Assembly: GCA_040879965.1 (NCBI GenBank)
Contig: JBBDJI010000012.1
Location: 62,001-126,000, forward strand
Length of the DNA: 64,000 bases
Direction: 5' to 3'
DNA from: Candidatus Babeliales bacterium
GTDB taxonomy: Bacteria; Babelota; Babeliae; Babelales; JACPOV01
Each line of letters opens with the position of its first letter. The first letter of the stretch is position 1. This document shows positions 53,765 to 64,000 of this stretch, in pieces. The notes under the pieces are model-generated. The model was not told the DNA's origin and made no database searches. It saw only the letters and a program-made list of their open reading frames with translations. Both the position numbers and the translations under genes were made by a program.

Positions 53765-53806
53765 GTAACACCGGTTACGAAATAAGATTATTAGTATACG
53801 GTGTTT
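53765..53806. promoter_or_regulatory. Inverted repeats upstream of lon
   Basis: GTAAC ACCG GTTAC (53765-53778) is a short dyad. AACACCG (53767-53773) also pairs with CGGTGTT (53799-53805), leaving a 25-base loop. Both lie ahead of the lon SD (GGGGGAG). A heat-shock or other operator is possible; it is not a CIRCE element. Confidence 0.3.
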
Positions 53807-53835
53807 CGATCAAAATAAAAAAGGGGGAGTGGCAA

Positions 53836-56205
53836 ATGATAAATTCATCAAACAAATCTATTCTAGACGCTATTCCGGAAATACTCCCAATTGTACCAAC
53901 TATGGATGTTGTGGTATTTCCTCAGATGATCGTTCCGTTATTAGTTCTTGATGAACGGATTATCGCAGGAATTCAAAAAAGCCTAGAAGAATCAAAACTT
54001 ATTTTATTGCTTGCATCAAAAAAACAAATAGATGATTTTCAAGGTGCAATCGGTACGCATGATTTATATCAAGTGGGAACCGTTGCTTCAGTAATGCGTT
54101 TAATTAATGTTCCAGAAGGAGGTATTAAAATATTAGTACAAGGAATGAGCAAAGTGTATGCTCATGAAATTTATACCGATAATGACATGCTTACCGCGCG
54201 AGTCGAACCTATTATACCACCTGAAGTAACTGATGATTCTCAAGTAGAATCTTTAATTAAAAATATTAAACAATTAATTGAGAAGATGGAAACTGCAGGC
54301 CAGGCTTTTAATCCTGATTTTTTTTCAATCATTTCAAAAATGCATGATCCACAAAAAATTGGCGATTTTATTTTATCGCATCTTAATATTTCAGTGGCAG
54401 AAGCACAATCATTACTTGAAGTTAATTCAACTCAAGAATTTTTAGAGAATCTAAATGCTATACTTGCAGAAGAACTTGAAGTTGTCGAAATACAAGAACG
54501 AGTAAAAAATCATACGCGTGAATCAATGAACAAATCACAAAAAGAATTTTATTTGCGCGAACAATTAAAAGCAATAAAAAAAGAATTAGGTGAAGATGAA
54601 ATTGAAGATATTGAATCGATGCGGGAAAAACTCGAAAGCATTGCATTACCCGAGGACGCACGCAAAGAAGTTACTCGTCAGATTAATCGTTTAGAAAGAA
54701 CTGCTTCAGATTCTATGGAAGCTTCGGTAACTCGAAATTATCTTGATTGGATGTTCTCATTACCATGGAATCACGTAACTCTTGATAATCTTGACATCAA
54801 ACATGCAAAAACAATTCTTGATGAAGACCACTTTGGTTTAAAAGATATTAAAGAACGCATTCTTGATTTTATTTCTGTACGTAATCTCAAGCAAGATGGC
54901 TCCACGCCAATTATTTGCTTTGTAGGGCCTCCAGGAACTGGTAAAACTTCACTTGGTGCATCAATCGCAAAATGCTTAGGCCGAGATTATTTCCGTGTTT
55001 CTTTAGGTGGCGTTAAAGATGAAGCAGAAATTCGTGGACATCGTCGTACTTATGTTGGTGCTATGCCAGGAAGATTCATTCAAGGATTTAGAAAAGTAAA
55101 CTCATCTAATCCTGTTATTATTATCGATGAGCTTGATAAAATTGGTGCAGATTTCCGCGGTGATCCATCTGCAGCGTTGCTTGAGGTTTTGGATCCGCAA
55201 CAAAATAAAGCATTTTATGATAACTATATTGGCGTGCCATTCGATTTATCAAAAGTAATTTTTATTGCAACCGCCAATACGCTTGAAACAATCTCTGAGC
55301 CACTTCGTGATCGCATGGAAATTATTTCACTTTCTGGATACACATTGGATGAAAAACTTAATATTTGTAAGCAATATCTTATTCCAAAAGCAATCTGCGA
55401 TGCGGGCCTTACAATACATAATCCTGCGTTCACTGATTGTGTATTACATGATATTATTATGAATTATACACGAGAATCTGGTGTACGAAACCTTGAACGA
55501 ACGGTAAGAACATTATGTTCAAAACTTGCACGAGCGATTGTTGAAGAAAATAATTTAGTAACCTTTACGCAACAAAATATTGAATACTATTTAGGACCAC
55601 GTAAATTCAAAGAAGATACGATATTAACTGAAGATCAAATTGGTATAGCAAACGGACTTGCATGGACTTCTTATGGCGGTGAAATGTTGAAAATTGAAGC
55701 GGTCGTTATGCCTGGAAAAGGTAAACTCATTTTAACCGGTCACCTTGGTAATGTTATGAAAGAATCTGCTCAGGCAGCAGTAAGTTATGCACGGGCACAT
55801 GCTAAAACATTTGGTATTGGTCCAAAAATGTTTACGCATTATGATCTACATATCCATGTTCCTGCTGGCGGCATACCAAAAGATGGTCCTTCTGCAGGTA
55901 TTACCATGCTTATTTCAATACTTTCAGCGCTTACTAATAGGCCAATTAATGGTCATTATGCAATGACAGGTGAATTGAATTTACATGGTGAAGTAATGCC
56001 AATTGGTGGCGTAAAAGAGAAAATATTGGCAGCAAAACGCAATGGCATACCACATGTTATTTTCCCATACAAAAATAAAACTGACATTGCAGGACTTGAA
56101 GATATTATTAAAGATATTAATATTATTTGGGTTAATCATGCCGATGAAGTATTAAAACAAGTATTAATATTAGATCCTGAAAAGAAGTATAAAATCAGAC
56201 CATGA
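53836..56205 (+). CDS. lon: ATP-dependent protease Lon
   Basis: Lon unfolds and degrades damaged cytosolic proteins. The 789-residue protein is of normal length. The N-terminal LON domain starts at LPIVPTMDVVVFPQMIVPL. Walker A is GPPGTGKTSLG (about 364-374), Walker B VIIIDELDKIG. The protease domain has the catalytic Ser in KDGPSAGITM (about 686) and Lys in GGVKEKILAAKRNG (about 728). A strong SD (GGGGGAG) precedes ATG 53836. It is coupled to the PfkB kinase by a 4-base overlap. Confidence 0.98.
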   Translation: MINSSNKSILDAIPEILPIVPTMDVVVFPQMIVPLLVLDERIIAGIQKSLEESKLILLLASKKQIDDFQGAIGTHDLYQVGTVASVMRLINVPEGGIKILVQGMSKVYAHEIYTDNDMLTARVEPIIPPEVTDDSQVESLIKNIKQLIEKMETAGQAFNPDFFSIISKMHDPQKIGDFILSHLNISVAEAQSLLEVNSTQEFLENLNAILAEELEVVEIQERVKNHTRESMNKSQKEFYLREQLKAIKKELGEDEIEDIESMREKLESIALPEDARKEVTRQINRLERTASDSMEASVTRNYLDWMFSLPWNHVTLDNLDIKHAKTILDEDHFGLKDIKERILDFISVRNLKQDGSTPIICFVGPPGTGKTSLGASIAKCLGRDYFRVSLGGVKDEAEIRGHRRTYVGAMPGRFIQGFRKVNSSNPVIIIDELDKIGADFRGDPSAALLEVLDPQQNKAFYDNYIGVPFDLSKVIFIATANTLETISEPLRDRMEIISLSGYTLDEKLNICKQYLIPKAICDAGLTIHNPAFTDCVLHDIIMNYTRESGVRNLERTVRTLCSKLARAIVEENNLVTFTQQNIEYYLGPRKFKEDTILTEDQIGIANGLAWTSYGGEMLKIEAVVMPGKGKLILTGHLGNVMKESAQAAVSYARAHAKTFGIGPKMFTHYDLHIHVPAGGIPKDGPSAGITMLISILSALTNRPINGHYAMTGELNLHGEVMPIGGVKEKILAAKRNGIPHVIFPYKNKTDIAGLEDIIKDINIIWVNHADEVLKQVLILDPEKKYKIRP

Positions 56206-57323
56206 AAAAAATACTAACCATAGGTGGTGCCACACAAGATATTTTCATATCCTATGAGCATGCCGAAATGGTTACCTATTGTAAAAGCGAAGTACAAGAA
56301 AAATCATATATGCTTTTGCAAGAAGGAAAAAAAATAGAAGTACAAAATATTCACTATGCTACTGGCGGCGGAGCAACAAACTCCGCCGTTTCCTTCAAGC
56401 GTTTAGGTTTTAATGTTTCAACTTTTGTTAAAGTTTCTGAAGATATTGCAGCACAAGAAGTTTTAAAAAAACTGGAACAAGAAGGCATTAACACTGAATT
56501 TATCAAGCAAGAAACTAAAGGATCTACCGGGGTATCATTTATTTTGCCAACGGTATCAGGTGATCGTATTATTTTTGCCTATCGAGGCATCAATGGTCAA
56601 GTAGTTAAAAATGATATACCATTTGATAGCATTAAAGAATTTGATCAATTATATATTACTTCGCTTTCAGGCAATTCCTCTGATTTATTTTTACCAATCA
56701 GCAAGCAAGCAAAAGAGCATGATATTTATGTTGCAACCAATCCGGGAAGTAGTCAACTTGCAGCAGGTGCTGAAATAATGCGAGAATCACTCCCCTATAT
56801 CGATACGTTTATTTTAAATGCTGAAGAAGCAAAAATATTTATGCTTTCTTTAGTAAAAACTTCTGAAAGATTATTAAAACAGGTAGAACATGCAGAAGAA
56901 ACATTAAATCCAGATTTACCAGAGTTATTAAGCTGTCATATTTCATATGATAGTATTTGTTTTAGCTTGCCACAATTTTTTAAAGAAGTTCTTAAACGCG
57001 GACCTAAAATTGTAGTGGTAACTAATGGTGCTGAAGGCGTATATGTTGCAACAAAAGAACATATTTTATTCCATCCCAGTCTTGAAGTCGATGTTTATAA
57101 TACCATTGGTGCAGGTGATGCCTTTGGCTCTAGTTTTACTGCAAGCCTTGTGCATGGCAAATCAATTGAAGAATCGTTAGTCAGCGGCATTTGCAATGCG
57201 GCTTCAGTGATTAGCTATTTAGACACAAAAGAAGGTCTTTTAACACTAGACAAACTAGAAAATAATTTTAAAAAAGTCGGAATTAATCAAATTCAATACT
57301 TTTCATTTTCTTCAGTTGAATAA
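56202..57323 (+). CDS. PfkB family carbohydrate/nucleoside kinase
   Basis: The 373-residue kinase belongs to the ribokinase/PfkB family. The first signature is around 55-73 (YATGGGATNSAVSFKRLGF) and the second around 300-312 (NTIGAGDAFGSSF), which holds the anion hole and catalytic Asp. An insertion of about 50 residues (around 225-275, with LLKQVEHAEETLNPDL) lengthens it beyond the usual 300-330. The substrate cannot be read: ribose, adenosine and fructose-1-phosphate kinases all fit. It is coupled to lon. Confidence 0.85.
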   Translation: MKKILTIGGATQDIFISYEHAEMVTYCKSEVQEKSYMLLQEGKKIEVQNIHYATGGGATNSAVSFKRLGFNVSTFVKVSEDIAAQEVLKKLEQEGINTEFIKQETKGSTGVSFILPTVSGDRIIFAYRGINGQVVKNDIPFDSIKEFDQLYITSLSGNSSDLFLPISKQAKEHDIYVATNPGSSQLAAGAEIMRESLPYIDTFILNAEEAKIFMLSLVKTSERLLKQVEHAEETLNPDLPELLSCHISYDSICFSLPQFFKEVLKRGPKIVVVTNGAEGVYVATKEHILFHPSLEVDVYNTIGAGDAFGSSFTASLVHGKSIEESLVSGICNAASVISYLDTKEGLLTLDKLENNFKKVGINQIQYFSFSSVE

Positions 57324-57514
57324 AAAACTTTTAAAGCTATTATCTGAACAACACTCTTATTGATTCATACTGAAAACATTTCACGTTAAACATTGGCAAC
57401 CTCATTGCAATAAGAATAAAAATTCTTTAGCCATTTGACTTATATTTATATTTATTTAATTATTAAGACTATATACAATTAGTATATTAATTTTCCAAAT
57501 GGGGGTTATTTTCA

Positions 57515-59398
57515 ATGAAATTAAAAAAATATTTATTTATTATTCTATTGTTCACCAGTGTTTCTCAATCTACTTTTCCAATATCTTGGCCAGCTTGGCC
57601 TTCCATGCCTGCAATATCTAATCCATTTGCTTCTTGTACTACTCGGCTTGCACAAGCAACAGCACCTGTTACAAAAGCTTTTAGTGGTTTAGCACAAGGA
57701 ATAGGCCATTATGGAACTCAAATAGCTAACCGATTCGATAAAGGAATATCTGTTATTAATGCTATTGGAAAACGCTTGAAAAGCGTACAGGTACTCACAT
57801 CATTTGCCTTATCTAGTGCAATAAGTACATTAATATACAAACAACTATTTGATATATCAGAATTACATATTACTTCTGCAGACTATGCAGGATGTCCAAA
57901 AAAAATTAATACCCTTATTGGACAGGTAAGAGCAGGAACGATGCCAAAAAAGCCGCTCTTACTTACCGGAAGCCCTGGGTCTGGAAAAACACAACTTGTT
58001 AAATATATCGCTTCCAAGTTACGCTATTGCCGTGGGAAAACAACAGTCTTTCCTTTATTTGAGGTTAAACCTGCAAGTTTAGTTACTATGATTCCACAAT
58101 TAGCAACCATACAATTAGATTGCTTTCTGGCAAAAGCACAGCTTGCTGCAGATAAACATCCACTTAAAACTTCTATAGTTTTTATTGATGAATTTCATTC
58201 ATTTACTGAAAACAAATCACTCAAGGAATATTTTAAAACATTGACTGATGGTGTTAATAGCTCAAAGCGTTTTGATCAGACAAATATTCAAACACTCGCA
58301 TATAAATTAGCTGGTGGCTTACTAAATCAAAAAAAAGAAGGTACCGTAATTATTATTGCTGCTACCGATCGCCCTGATGCTGACTTAGCATTAGACAGAC
58401 GCTTTGAAAAAATAAATGTAGAAAAAGATATTTCTGAAGATGAATATAAAGAACGATTAGAATATGCTTTTCAATATGGAAAAATGATTTATAAATGCTC
58501 TAATGAGCCAGAATATGCTGAGCAATGGTTTGAAAAGATGCCAAGTTTTTATAAAAAGTGCAAGTGCTACAATATAAAGATATCTACACCAGGTGGTGAT
58601 CTTTATCATTATCAATATTGTTACAAAACAAATGATAATCAATTAAAACAATATACAATTGCTGATTTGCACGAAGCATTTAAGAAAATCTTAGCAAATA
58701 AAATATATCCATCATATACCAGCCTAAGTGCTTATTTGAATAACAACCAAGAACCACAAAATATAAGCATAGATGGTCTCAAAATAAAAATTACTATGAC
58801 AATCAATAGCAATGATATTGCTGAAACTTTGGAAGAAATTAGTAAATCTAATAAATCTGATTTTAAAGAGGTTATTCTACAAGAATTACAATTCCCTGGC
58901 TTAGGTAACACAATGTCCCTTAAGGAATATCTAATGCATGAACAAATAATTCAAAAAAATCCAAAAGAAGAGAAAGATTATAAAGTTGAATTGCTTGAAA
59001 AAGCTTCTTTATTAAATACAATAAAAAGCCATTGCGCAACAATAACAAAAACTTTAATTAATCAATATTTCATAAATTTAGATAAAACCGAGCAATCAAT
59101 ATTAAGCGAAACCTTCTATAGTTTAATTTCAACTTCATGTCAGGAAACCAATGAAAAAGAATATAAAGTTCCTTTTACTGCCTATGAAAGTGCTTTATCA
59201 GAATTCGCTGAAAAATTAAATGCTAATATCGAAACTGAAATAACTGAGTTAACTGATTTGATTAATCAGGGAATTAACAAATCAAATATAAAATTATTTT
59301 CTGAAATGGATATTCCCTCTCTGGAAAATATCAAAGGCCAATATACTAATTGGTTAGATCAAATAAAAAAACAGAACCAATTTCAAATAAATCCCTAG
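57515..59398 (+). CDS. Membrane AAA+ ATPase with N-terminal signal sequence
   Basis: The 627-residue protein has a signal peptide (about 1-20), a Trp/Pro-rich segment (SWPAWPSMPAISNP), a second hydrophobic stretch at about 92-108, then an AAA+ domain. Walker A is GSPGSGKTQ (152-160), Walker B IVFIDEFHSF (221-230), sensor 1 AATDRPD (282-288) and an arginine-finger-like DRRF (294-297). The C-terminal 300 residues are charged and unrecognised. If both N-terminal segments span the membrane, the ATPase faces the cytosol, as in FtsH; if only the first is used, it is exported. No protease motif (HExxH) follows. SD GGGGG precedes ATG 57515. It overlaps rdgB tail to tail by 4 bases. Confidence 0.75.
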   Translation: MKLKKYLFIILLFTSVSQSTFPISWPAWPSMPAISNPFASCTTRLAQATAPVTKAFSGLAQGIGHYGTQIANRFDKGISVINAIGKRLKSVQVLTSFALSSAISTLIYKQLFDISELHITSADYAGCPKKINTLIGQVRAGTMPKKPLLLTGSPGSGKTQLVKYIASKLRYCRGKTTVFPLFEVKPASLVTMIPQLATIQLDCFLAKAQLAADKHPLKTSIVFIDEFHSFTENKSLKEYFKTLTDGVNSSKRFDQTNIQTLAYKLAGGLLNQKKEGTVIIIAATDRPDADLALDRRFEKINVEKDISEDEYKERLEYAFQYGKMIYKCSNEPEYAEQWFEKMPSFYKKCKCYNIKISTPGGDLYHYQYCYKTNDNQLKQYTIADLHEAFKKILANKIYPSYTSLSAYLNNNQEPQNISIDGLKIKITMTINSNDIAETLEEISKSNKSDFKEVILQELQFPGLGNTMSLKEYLMHEQIIQKNPKEEKDYKVELLEKASLLNTIKSHCATITKTLINQYFINLDKTEQSILSETFYSLISTSCQETNEKEYKVPFTAYESALSEFAEKLNANIETEITELTDLINQGINKSNIKLFSEMDIPSLENIKGQYTNWLDQIKKQNQFQINP

Positions 59399-60009
59399 TA
59401 GTAAGCTAGGGATTTCAAATCATCTGCAACTTGTCTTAATGATTGCTGACGATGCGATTCGTATGGAATTTGTTGTTCTTCGAGCTCAGCAATTGTCTTA
59501 CCATATCTATCAAGAATGTAAATTCGGTAATACGGAAAGCCATAACGTGATTTACCGCGCGGCTCCATTGAAATCAAGCCCATGGATTGGCCTTCATAAA
59601 TCTTTACTTTGCCATTAGGCCATGCAAGTACCATGCAAGAAACAAATTGCGCTTGTCTTTTGTCTATCGGAATGTTTTGCATTTTATCCAAAATAAACTG
59701 CATCTTTTCTTCATTTGTTTTATTAGGCCCTGCATAACGTGCAGAATAAATGCCCGGCTCTCCATTGAGCGCGTCAATTTGCAAACCAGAATCATCTGCC
59801 AAGGTAAGTAAACTAGACATTTGCGCGTATATTTGTGCTTTTAAAAGGGCATTTTCAACAAATGTTTTACCTGTTTCTTCAACATCATAAGTAATACCAA
59901 TATCTGATAATGAAATCAGCTCATAGGGGATATCGCGAAGATAATCACGAATTTGTTCGAATTTTGCTTGATTATGAGTAGCAATCAATAATTTATTTTT
60001 CATTTCCAT
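59395..60009 (-). CDS. rdgB: dITP/XTP pyrophosphatase RdgB (Ham1)
   Basis: This enzyme removes non-canonical purine nucleotides (dITP, ITP, XTP) from the pool. It is 204 residues from ATG 60009; an upstream in-frame ATG at 60030 and ATG 60003 are alternatives. Family motifs are LLIATHNQAKFEQIR at the start, ADDSGLQIDALNGEPGIYSARYAG (the catalytic Asp and substrate loop) and SHRQQSLRQ at the end. RYGFPYYRIYIL replaces the usual FGYDPIF motif, which is a notable variant at the substrate pocket. Confidence 0.93.
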   Translation of the reverse strand: MEMKNKLLIATHNQAKFEQIRDYLRDIPYELISLSDIGITYDVEETGKTFVENALLKAQIYAQMSSLLTLADDSGLQIDALNGEPGIYSARYAGPNKTNEEKMQFILDKMQNIPIDKRQAQFVSCMVLAWPNGKVKIYEGQSMGLISMEPRGKSRYGFPYYRIYILDRYGKTIAELEEQQIPYESHRQQSLRQVADDLKSLAYY

Positions 60010-60089
60010 AAAATTCTCATATAAAAACATGATTCAGTATAACTTTAAATTATCACAAAAAAACAAAAATGACCTTTTTGCAACTATTT

Positions 60090-60117
60090 TTTACTTTACT
60101 AACACTTAAGATATACT
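60090..60117 (+). promoter_or_regulatory. Possible promoter for atpD
   Basis: TTTACT (60090-60095), a 16-base spacer and TATACT (60112-60117). It is followed by an imperfect inverted repeat (GAGAGC near 60122 and GCTCTC near 60154) and lies about 95 bases upstream of ATG 60211. Confidence 0.4.
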
Positions 60118-60171
60118 AAAAAGAGAGCATAAAAAAGCGCTATTCTTTACAATAGCTCTCCATTGTTTTAG

Positions 60172-61655
<1,484 letters not shown>

Positions 61656-61656
<1 letters not shown>

Positions 61657-61895
61657 TGAATCTTACTATAATTAGTCCGCGTGAAAAAAAAACATATACC
61701 ATTGCTTGGATTGAAGTTGAAACAGCGATAGGTAATTTTGTTATTCAACAAGATCATGTGCCAACTATTTTACTCGTAAAACCACATGAACCGATTACTT
61801 TTTGCTTAACAAATGGCAAGCAAGAAACTTTTATAAGCGCAGGTGGCATCCTAGAAATACAACGAGAATCAGCGCGATTACTATTAAATGAATAA
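61656..61895 (+). CDS. atpC: F-type ATP synthase subunit epsilon, short form
   Basis: The 79-residue protein corresponds to the N-terminal beta-sandwich of epsilon, which binds gamma and the c ring: MNLTIISPREKKTY, then FVIQQDHVPTILLVKP and ISAGGILEIQRESARLLL. The C-terminal two-helix inhibitory domain of about 50 residues is missing, so the usual ATP-hydrolysis brake is absent. Short epsilons are known in a few phyla. The start overlaps the atpD stop by one base (TAATG). Confidence 0.88.
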
Positions 61896-61904
61896 TATTA
61901 AGCA

Positions 61905-63515
61905 ATGAAAAAAATACTGGGTCATATTTTAACGGGTTCACTCACTGAAGGTTTTGAAATGCGTATTCATGCTGATGCGCATTTAGAAAAAATAAAAACA
62001 GGTAAATTTGTCTCTATCATTGGTAATGAGCATACCTTTTTTTCAATGATTACCGATTTATCACTTCATGTAACGAATAACGATATTTTATTATTTCCGC
62101 CAACAAAACAAGAGAAATTATTAAATCGCATATTGCGCAAAAAAGATATCTATGCAAAAGCACAATTAAAGCCGATGTTAATGGTTACCAAAAATAATGA
62201 AATTAAACCGGTCAAAACAATACCTTCACATTTTTGTACTGTCCATGAAGCAAGTAATCAAGATGTAGCGCTTATTTTTGGCGATGAGCATGAAGCAACA
62301 AAACGGTATTTTAATATTGGAAGCCCGCTTGATATGAATACGCCGGTATGTTTAGATCTTGAACGATTGACTGAAAGAAGTAATGGCATTTTTGGAAAAA
62401 CAGGCACTGGCAAAACATTCTTAACACGGCTCGTACTGGCGGGGTTAATTAAACAAGATAAAGCAGTCAATATTATTTTTGATATGCATAGTGAATATGG
62501 TTTACAAGCACGCAAAGAAGGAAATGATAAATCTTTTGTTAAAGGCTTAAAAACACTTTTCCCAGATAAAGTTGCTATATTTTCATTAGATCCGCAATCA
62601 ACACGTAGACGTGGTGGATCACCAGATGTTGAAATTACACTCAATTATCAATCAATTCATGTTGAAGATATTTTATGCCTGCAAGATGAATTGAATTTAC
62701 ATGCCACCGCAGTTGAAGCAGCTTATTTGATTGCTACTCGCTATAAAAAAGATTGGCTTGCGGTTTTATTAAATCAAGGAGAAAATTTAAAAGATTTTGC
62801 GCAAGAACTGGGTGCTCATCCTGAATCGATTGCAGCGTTATATCGAAAATTAAAACGCATAGAACGATTACCTTTTTTTAAACCAGGTGGGCCTGGTGCT
62901 TATAAAGATCGATCGGTTATTGATCAAATGATGGAATACATCGATCGCGGAATATCGATCATTGTTGAATTTGGCAACTTTACTTCAACATTTTGCTATC
63001 TTTTGATTGCAAACATTATTACTCGTCGCTTACATACTGAATATGTCACCAAAACAGAAAATTTTTTGGGTAGTCATAAAAAAGAAGATGAACCAAAAAA
63101 AATAATGATCACTATTGAAGAAGCGCATAAATTTTTAAACCCGCAAGCAGCACGCCAAACTATTTTTGGCATCATTGCCCGAGAAATGCGTAAATATTAC
63201 GTTTCATTATTGGTAGTTGACCAACGGCCTTCCGGTATTGATCAAGAAATTATTTCACAAATTGGCACCAAAATTATTGCACAATTGAATGATGAAAAAG
63301 ATATTGGCGCGGTATTGACTGGTATTTCTAATGCTTCAAATTTACGTTCAGTGCTTGCTTCACTTGATAGTAAAAAACAAGCACTTATTCTAGGCCATGC
63401 GGTGGCCATGCCCGTTGTAGTCCAAACACGTGAATATGATGAACAATTTTATCGGGCTATGGCACCTGAAGTAAGTACAACTGACATTGATTCATTTATT
63501 AAAGAAATTTTTTAA
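61905..63515 (+). CDS. HerA-like DUF87 ATPase
   Basis: The 536-residue protein has an N-terminal HAS barrel (about 1-100), the barrel shared by HerA and ATP synthase subunits. Walker A is IFGKTGTGKTFLTR (about 161-174), Walker B with the DEAH-like ITIEEAHKFL (about 401), then DQRPSGID and the arginine-containing ISQIGTKIIAQLND. In archaea HerA is a hexameric DNA translocase that works with the nuclease NurA in end resection. No NurA-like gene is seen here. It is nine bases after atpC, so co-transcribed with atpD-atpC. A DNA role is expected from family; the link with ATP synthase is unexplained. Confidence 0.85.
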   Translation: MKKILGHILTGSLTEGFEMRIHADAHLEKIKTGKFVSIIGNEHTFFSMITDLSLHVTNNDILLFPPTKQEKLLNRILRKKDIYAKAQLKPMLMVTKNNEIKPVKTIPSHFCTVHEASNQDVALIFGDEHEATKRYFNIGSPLDMNTPVCLDLERLTERSNGIFGKTGTGKTFLTRLVLAGLIKQDKAVNIIFDMHSEYGLQARKEGNDKSFVKGLKTLFPDKVAIFSLDPQSTRRRGGSPDVEITLNYQSIHVEDILCLQDELNLHATAVEAAYLIATRYKKDWLAVLLNQGENLKDFAQELGAHPESIAALYRKLKRIERLPFFKPGGPGAYKDRSVIDQMMEYIDRGISIIVEFGNFTSTFCYLLIANIITRRLHTEYVTKTENFLGSHKKEDEPKKIMITIEEAHKFLNPQAARQTIFGIIAREMRKYYVSLLVVDQRPSGIDQEIISQIGTKIIAQLNDEKDIGAVLTGISNASNLRSVLASLDSKKQALILGHAVAMPVVVQTREYDEQFYRAMAPEVSTTDIDSFIKEIF

Positions 63516-63528
63516 AGCAATTAATCGA

Positions 63529-63867
63529 TTATTTCAGCTTTTTCAATTCTTCAATTGCTTCTGGTGAATCTTTTAGAACTATCTCAAAGATTTCAGGTTT
63601 TCTCATTTGCATCATTATGCTCATCATTGGTTGTTGTAAGTTTTCATTATAATCATGTAAAGCTAACTCTATTTTCAGCGCAACGCCCACTGACTCAAAA
63701 GTTTTATCTGCAAGTTCTTCTACAATATTTGTTTTTTCTATAAAATGATCAAATCCTTTTCCCTCAAATCTCTTTGTAAGAATTTCCGCACTGGGCAATT
63801 TAACTGGCTTAGCAAAAACATTTAATACACTCAATAAGACCATAGATAAAAATAATTTGTTTTTCAT
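63529..63867 (-). CDS. Small exported protein of unknown function
   Basis: The product is 112 residues from ATG 63867, chosen over 63882 because AAAGGATACA precedes it and the signal peptide (MKNKLFLSMVLLSVLNVFA) follows directly. The mature part is helical and charged (RFEGKGFDHFIEKTNIVEEL), with a methionine-rich stretch (PMMSIMMQMRKPE). It resembles short exported proteins of the DUF2059 type only loosely. It converges with the HerA-like gene 13 bases away. Confidence 0.6.
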   Translation of the reverse strand: MKNKLFLSMVLLSVLNVFAKPVKLPSAEILTKRFEGKGFDHFIEKTNIVEELADKTFESVGVALKIELALHDYNENLQQPMMSIMMQMRKPEIFEIVLKDSPEAIEELKKLK

Positions 63868-64000
63868 ATTGTATCCTTTCATGAAAAAATAACGATTTAA
63901 AAATATATTTTCTCAAAAATTATATTAAAAAAAAACCTTTATTACTATTTTTTTCATTTTTCAATTCTTTCTATACTTGACTTTATTGCCTGATCACGTA

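Noticed and set aside
57435-57464. TTGACT at 57435 as another 18-base-spacer promoter
   Set aside because: The sequence 18 bases on (ATTATT) matches the -10 consensus at only three positions, so it is no better than background.
61905-63515. HerA-NurA DNA-repair or defence pair
   Set aside because: No NurA-like or Sir2-like gene lies beside the HerA-like gene within the window, so a defence operon cannot be supported.

Overview
The window is a gene-dense, AT-rich (roughly one third G+C by eye, not computed) stretch of a small bacterial chromosome with a Gram-negative envelope. Evidence for an outer membrane is a type II secretion pseudopilin operon, an MCE protein with a barrel-like tail, a LolD-type ATPase and porin-like proteins. 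About 60 protein genes and one initiator tRNA are visible; no phage, insertion sequence, rRNA or CRISPR was seen. About a third of the proteins start with a signal peptide, and three of these combine an F-box-like motif with ankyrin repeats. With an archaeal-type valyl-tRNA synthetase and a salvage-type deoxynucleoside kinase, this points to a host-associated intracellular bacterium. Candidatus Dependentiae (TM6, Babeliae) is my best guess, inferred from gene style and not proven.

Layout. 1-6.8 kb: end of a YraN-family gene, cdsA, then two exported proteins that share a 50-residue domain and flank hisS and a predicted outer-membrane protein, then galE. 6.8-15 kb (minus strand): secA, pgeF, an exported family-2 glycosyltransferase, and the division cluster ftsQ-ftsA-ftsZ. 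15-20.5 kb: a ZIP transporter, rlmB, an exported Hsp20-like protein, a deoxynucleoside kinase, hsp20, tyrS and an M50-like membrane protein without its HExxH motif. 20.5-27.3 kb: a membrane TPR protein, valS, ybeY and two unknown exported or membrane proteins. 27.2-33.3 kb (minus): gspF-G-H-I-J-K followed by the MCE gene. 33.4-39 kb: unknown exported proteins, including a three-gene envelope cluster.

39-44 kb: comM and acpS, then the tandem F-box/ankyrin trio and the initiator tRNA. 44-48 kb: an M48-like peptidase, a SpoIID/LytB protein, a DUF457 membrane hydrolase and a pair of small exported paralogues. 48-53.7 kb (minus): lolD, murJ, a small exported protein, a Nudix hydrolase, a DUF2339 giant membrane protein and a small membrane protein. 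53.8-64 kb: lon, a PfkB kinase, a membrane AAA+ ATPase, rdgB, the split ATP synthase pair atpD-atpC, a HerA-like ATPase and a final small exported protein.

How they fit together: housekeeping functions (translation, division, envelope transport, proteostasis, nucleotide clean-up) are interleaved with an exported set that is mostly unrecognisable or carries folds that normally act in the cytosol (glycosyltransferase, Hsp20). SecA and the pseudopilin operon are plausible export routes. The strongest candidates for new biology are the F-box/ankyrin trio, with a hairpin over one of its ribosome binding sites, the shared-domain exported pair, the exported Hsp20-like protein and the degenerate M50 protein. 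All functional statements rest on reading motifs by eye; no database search was run.
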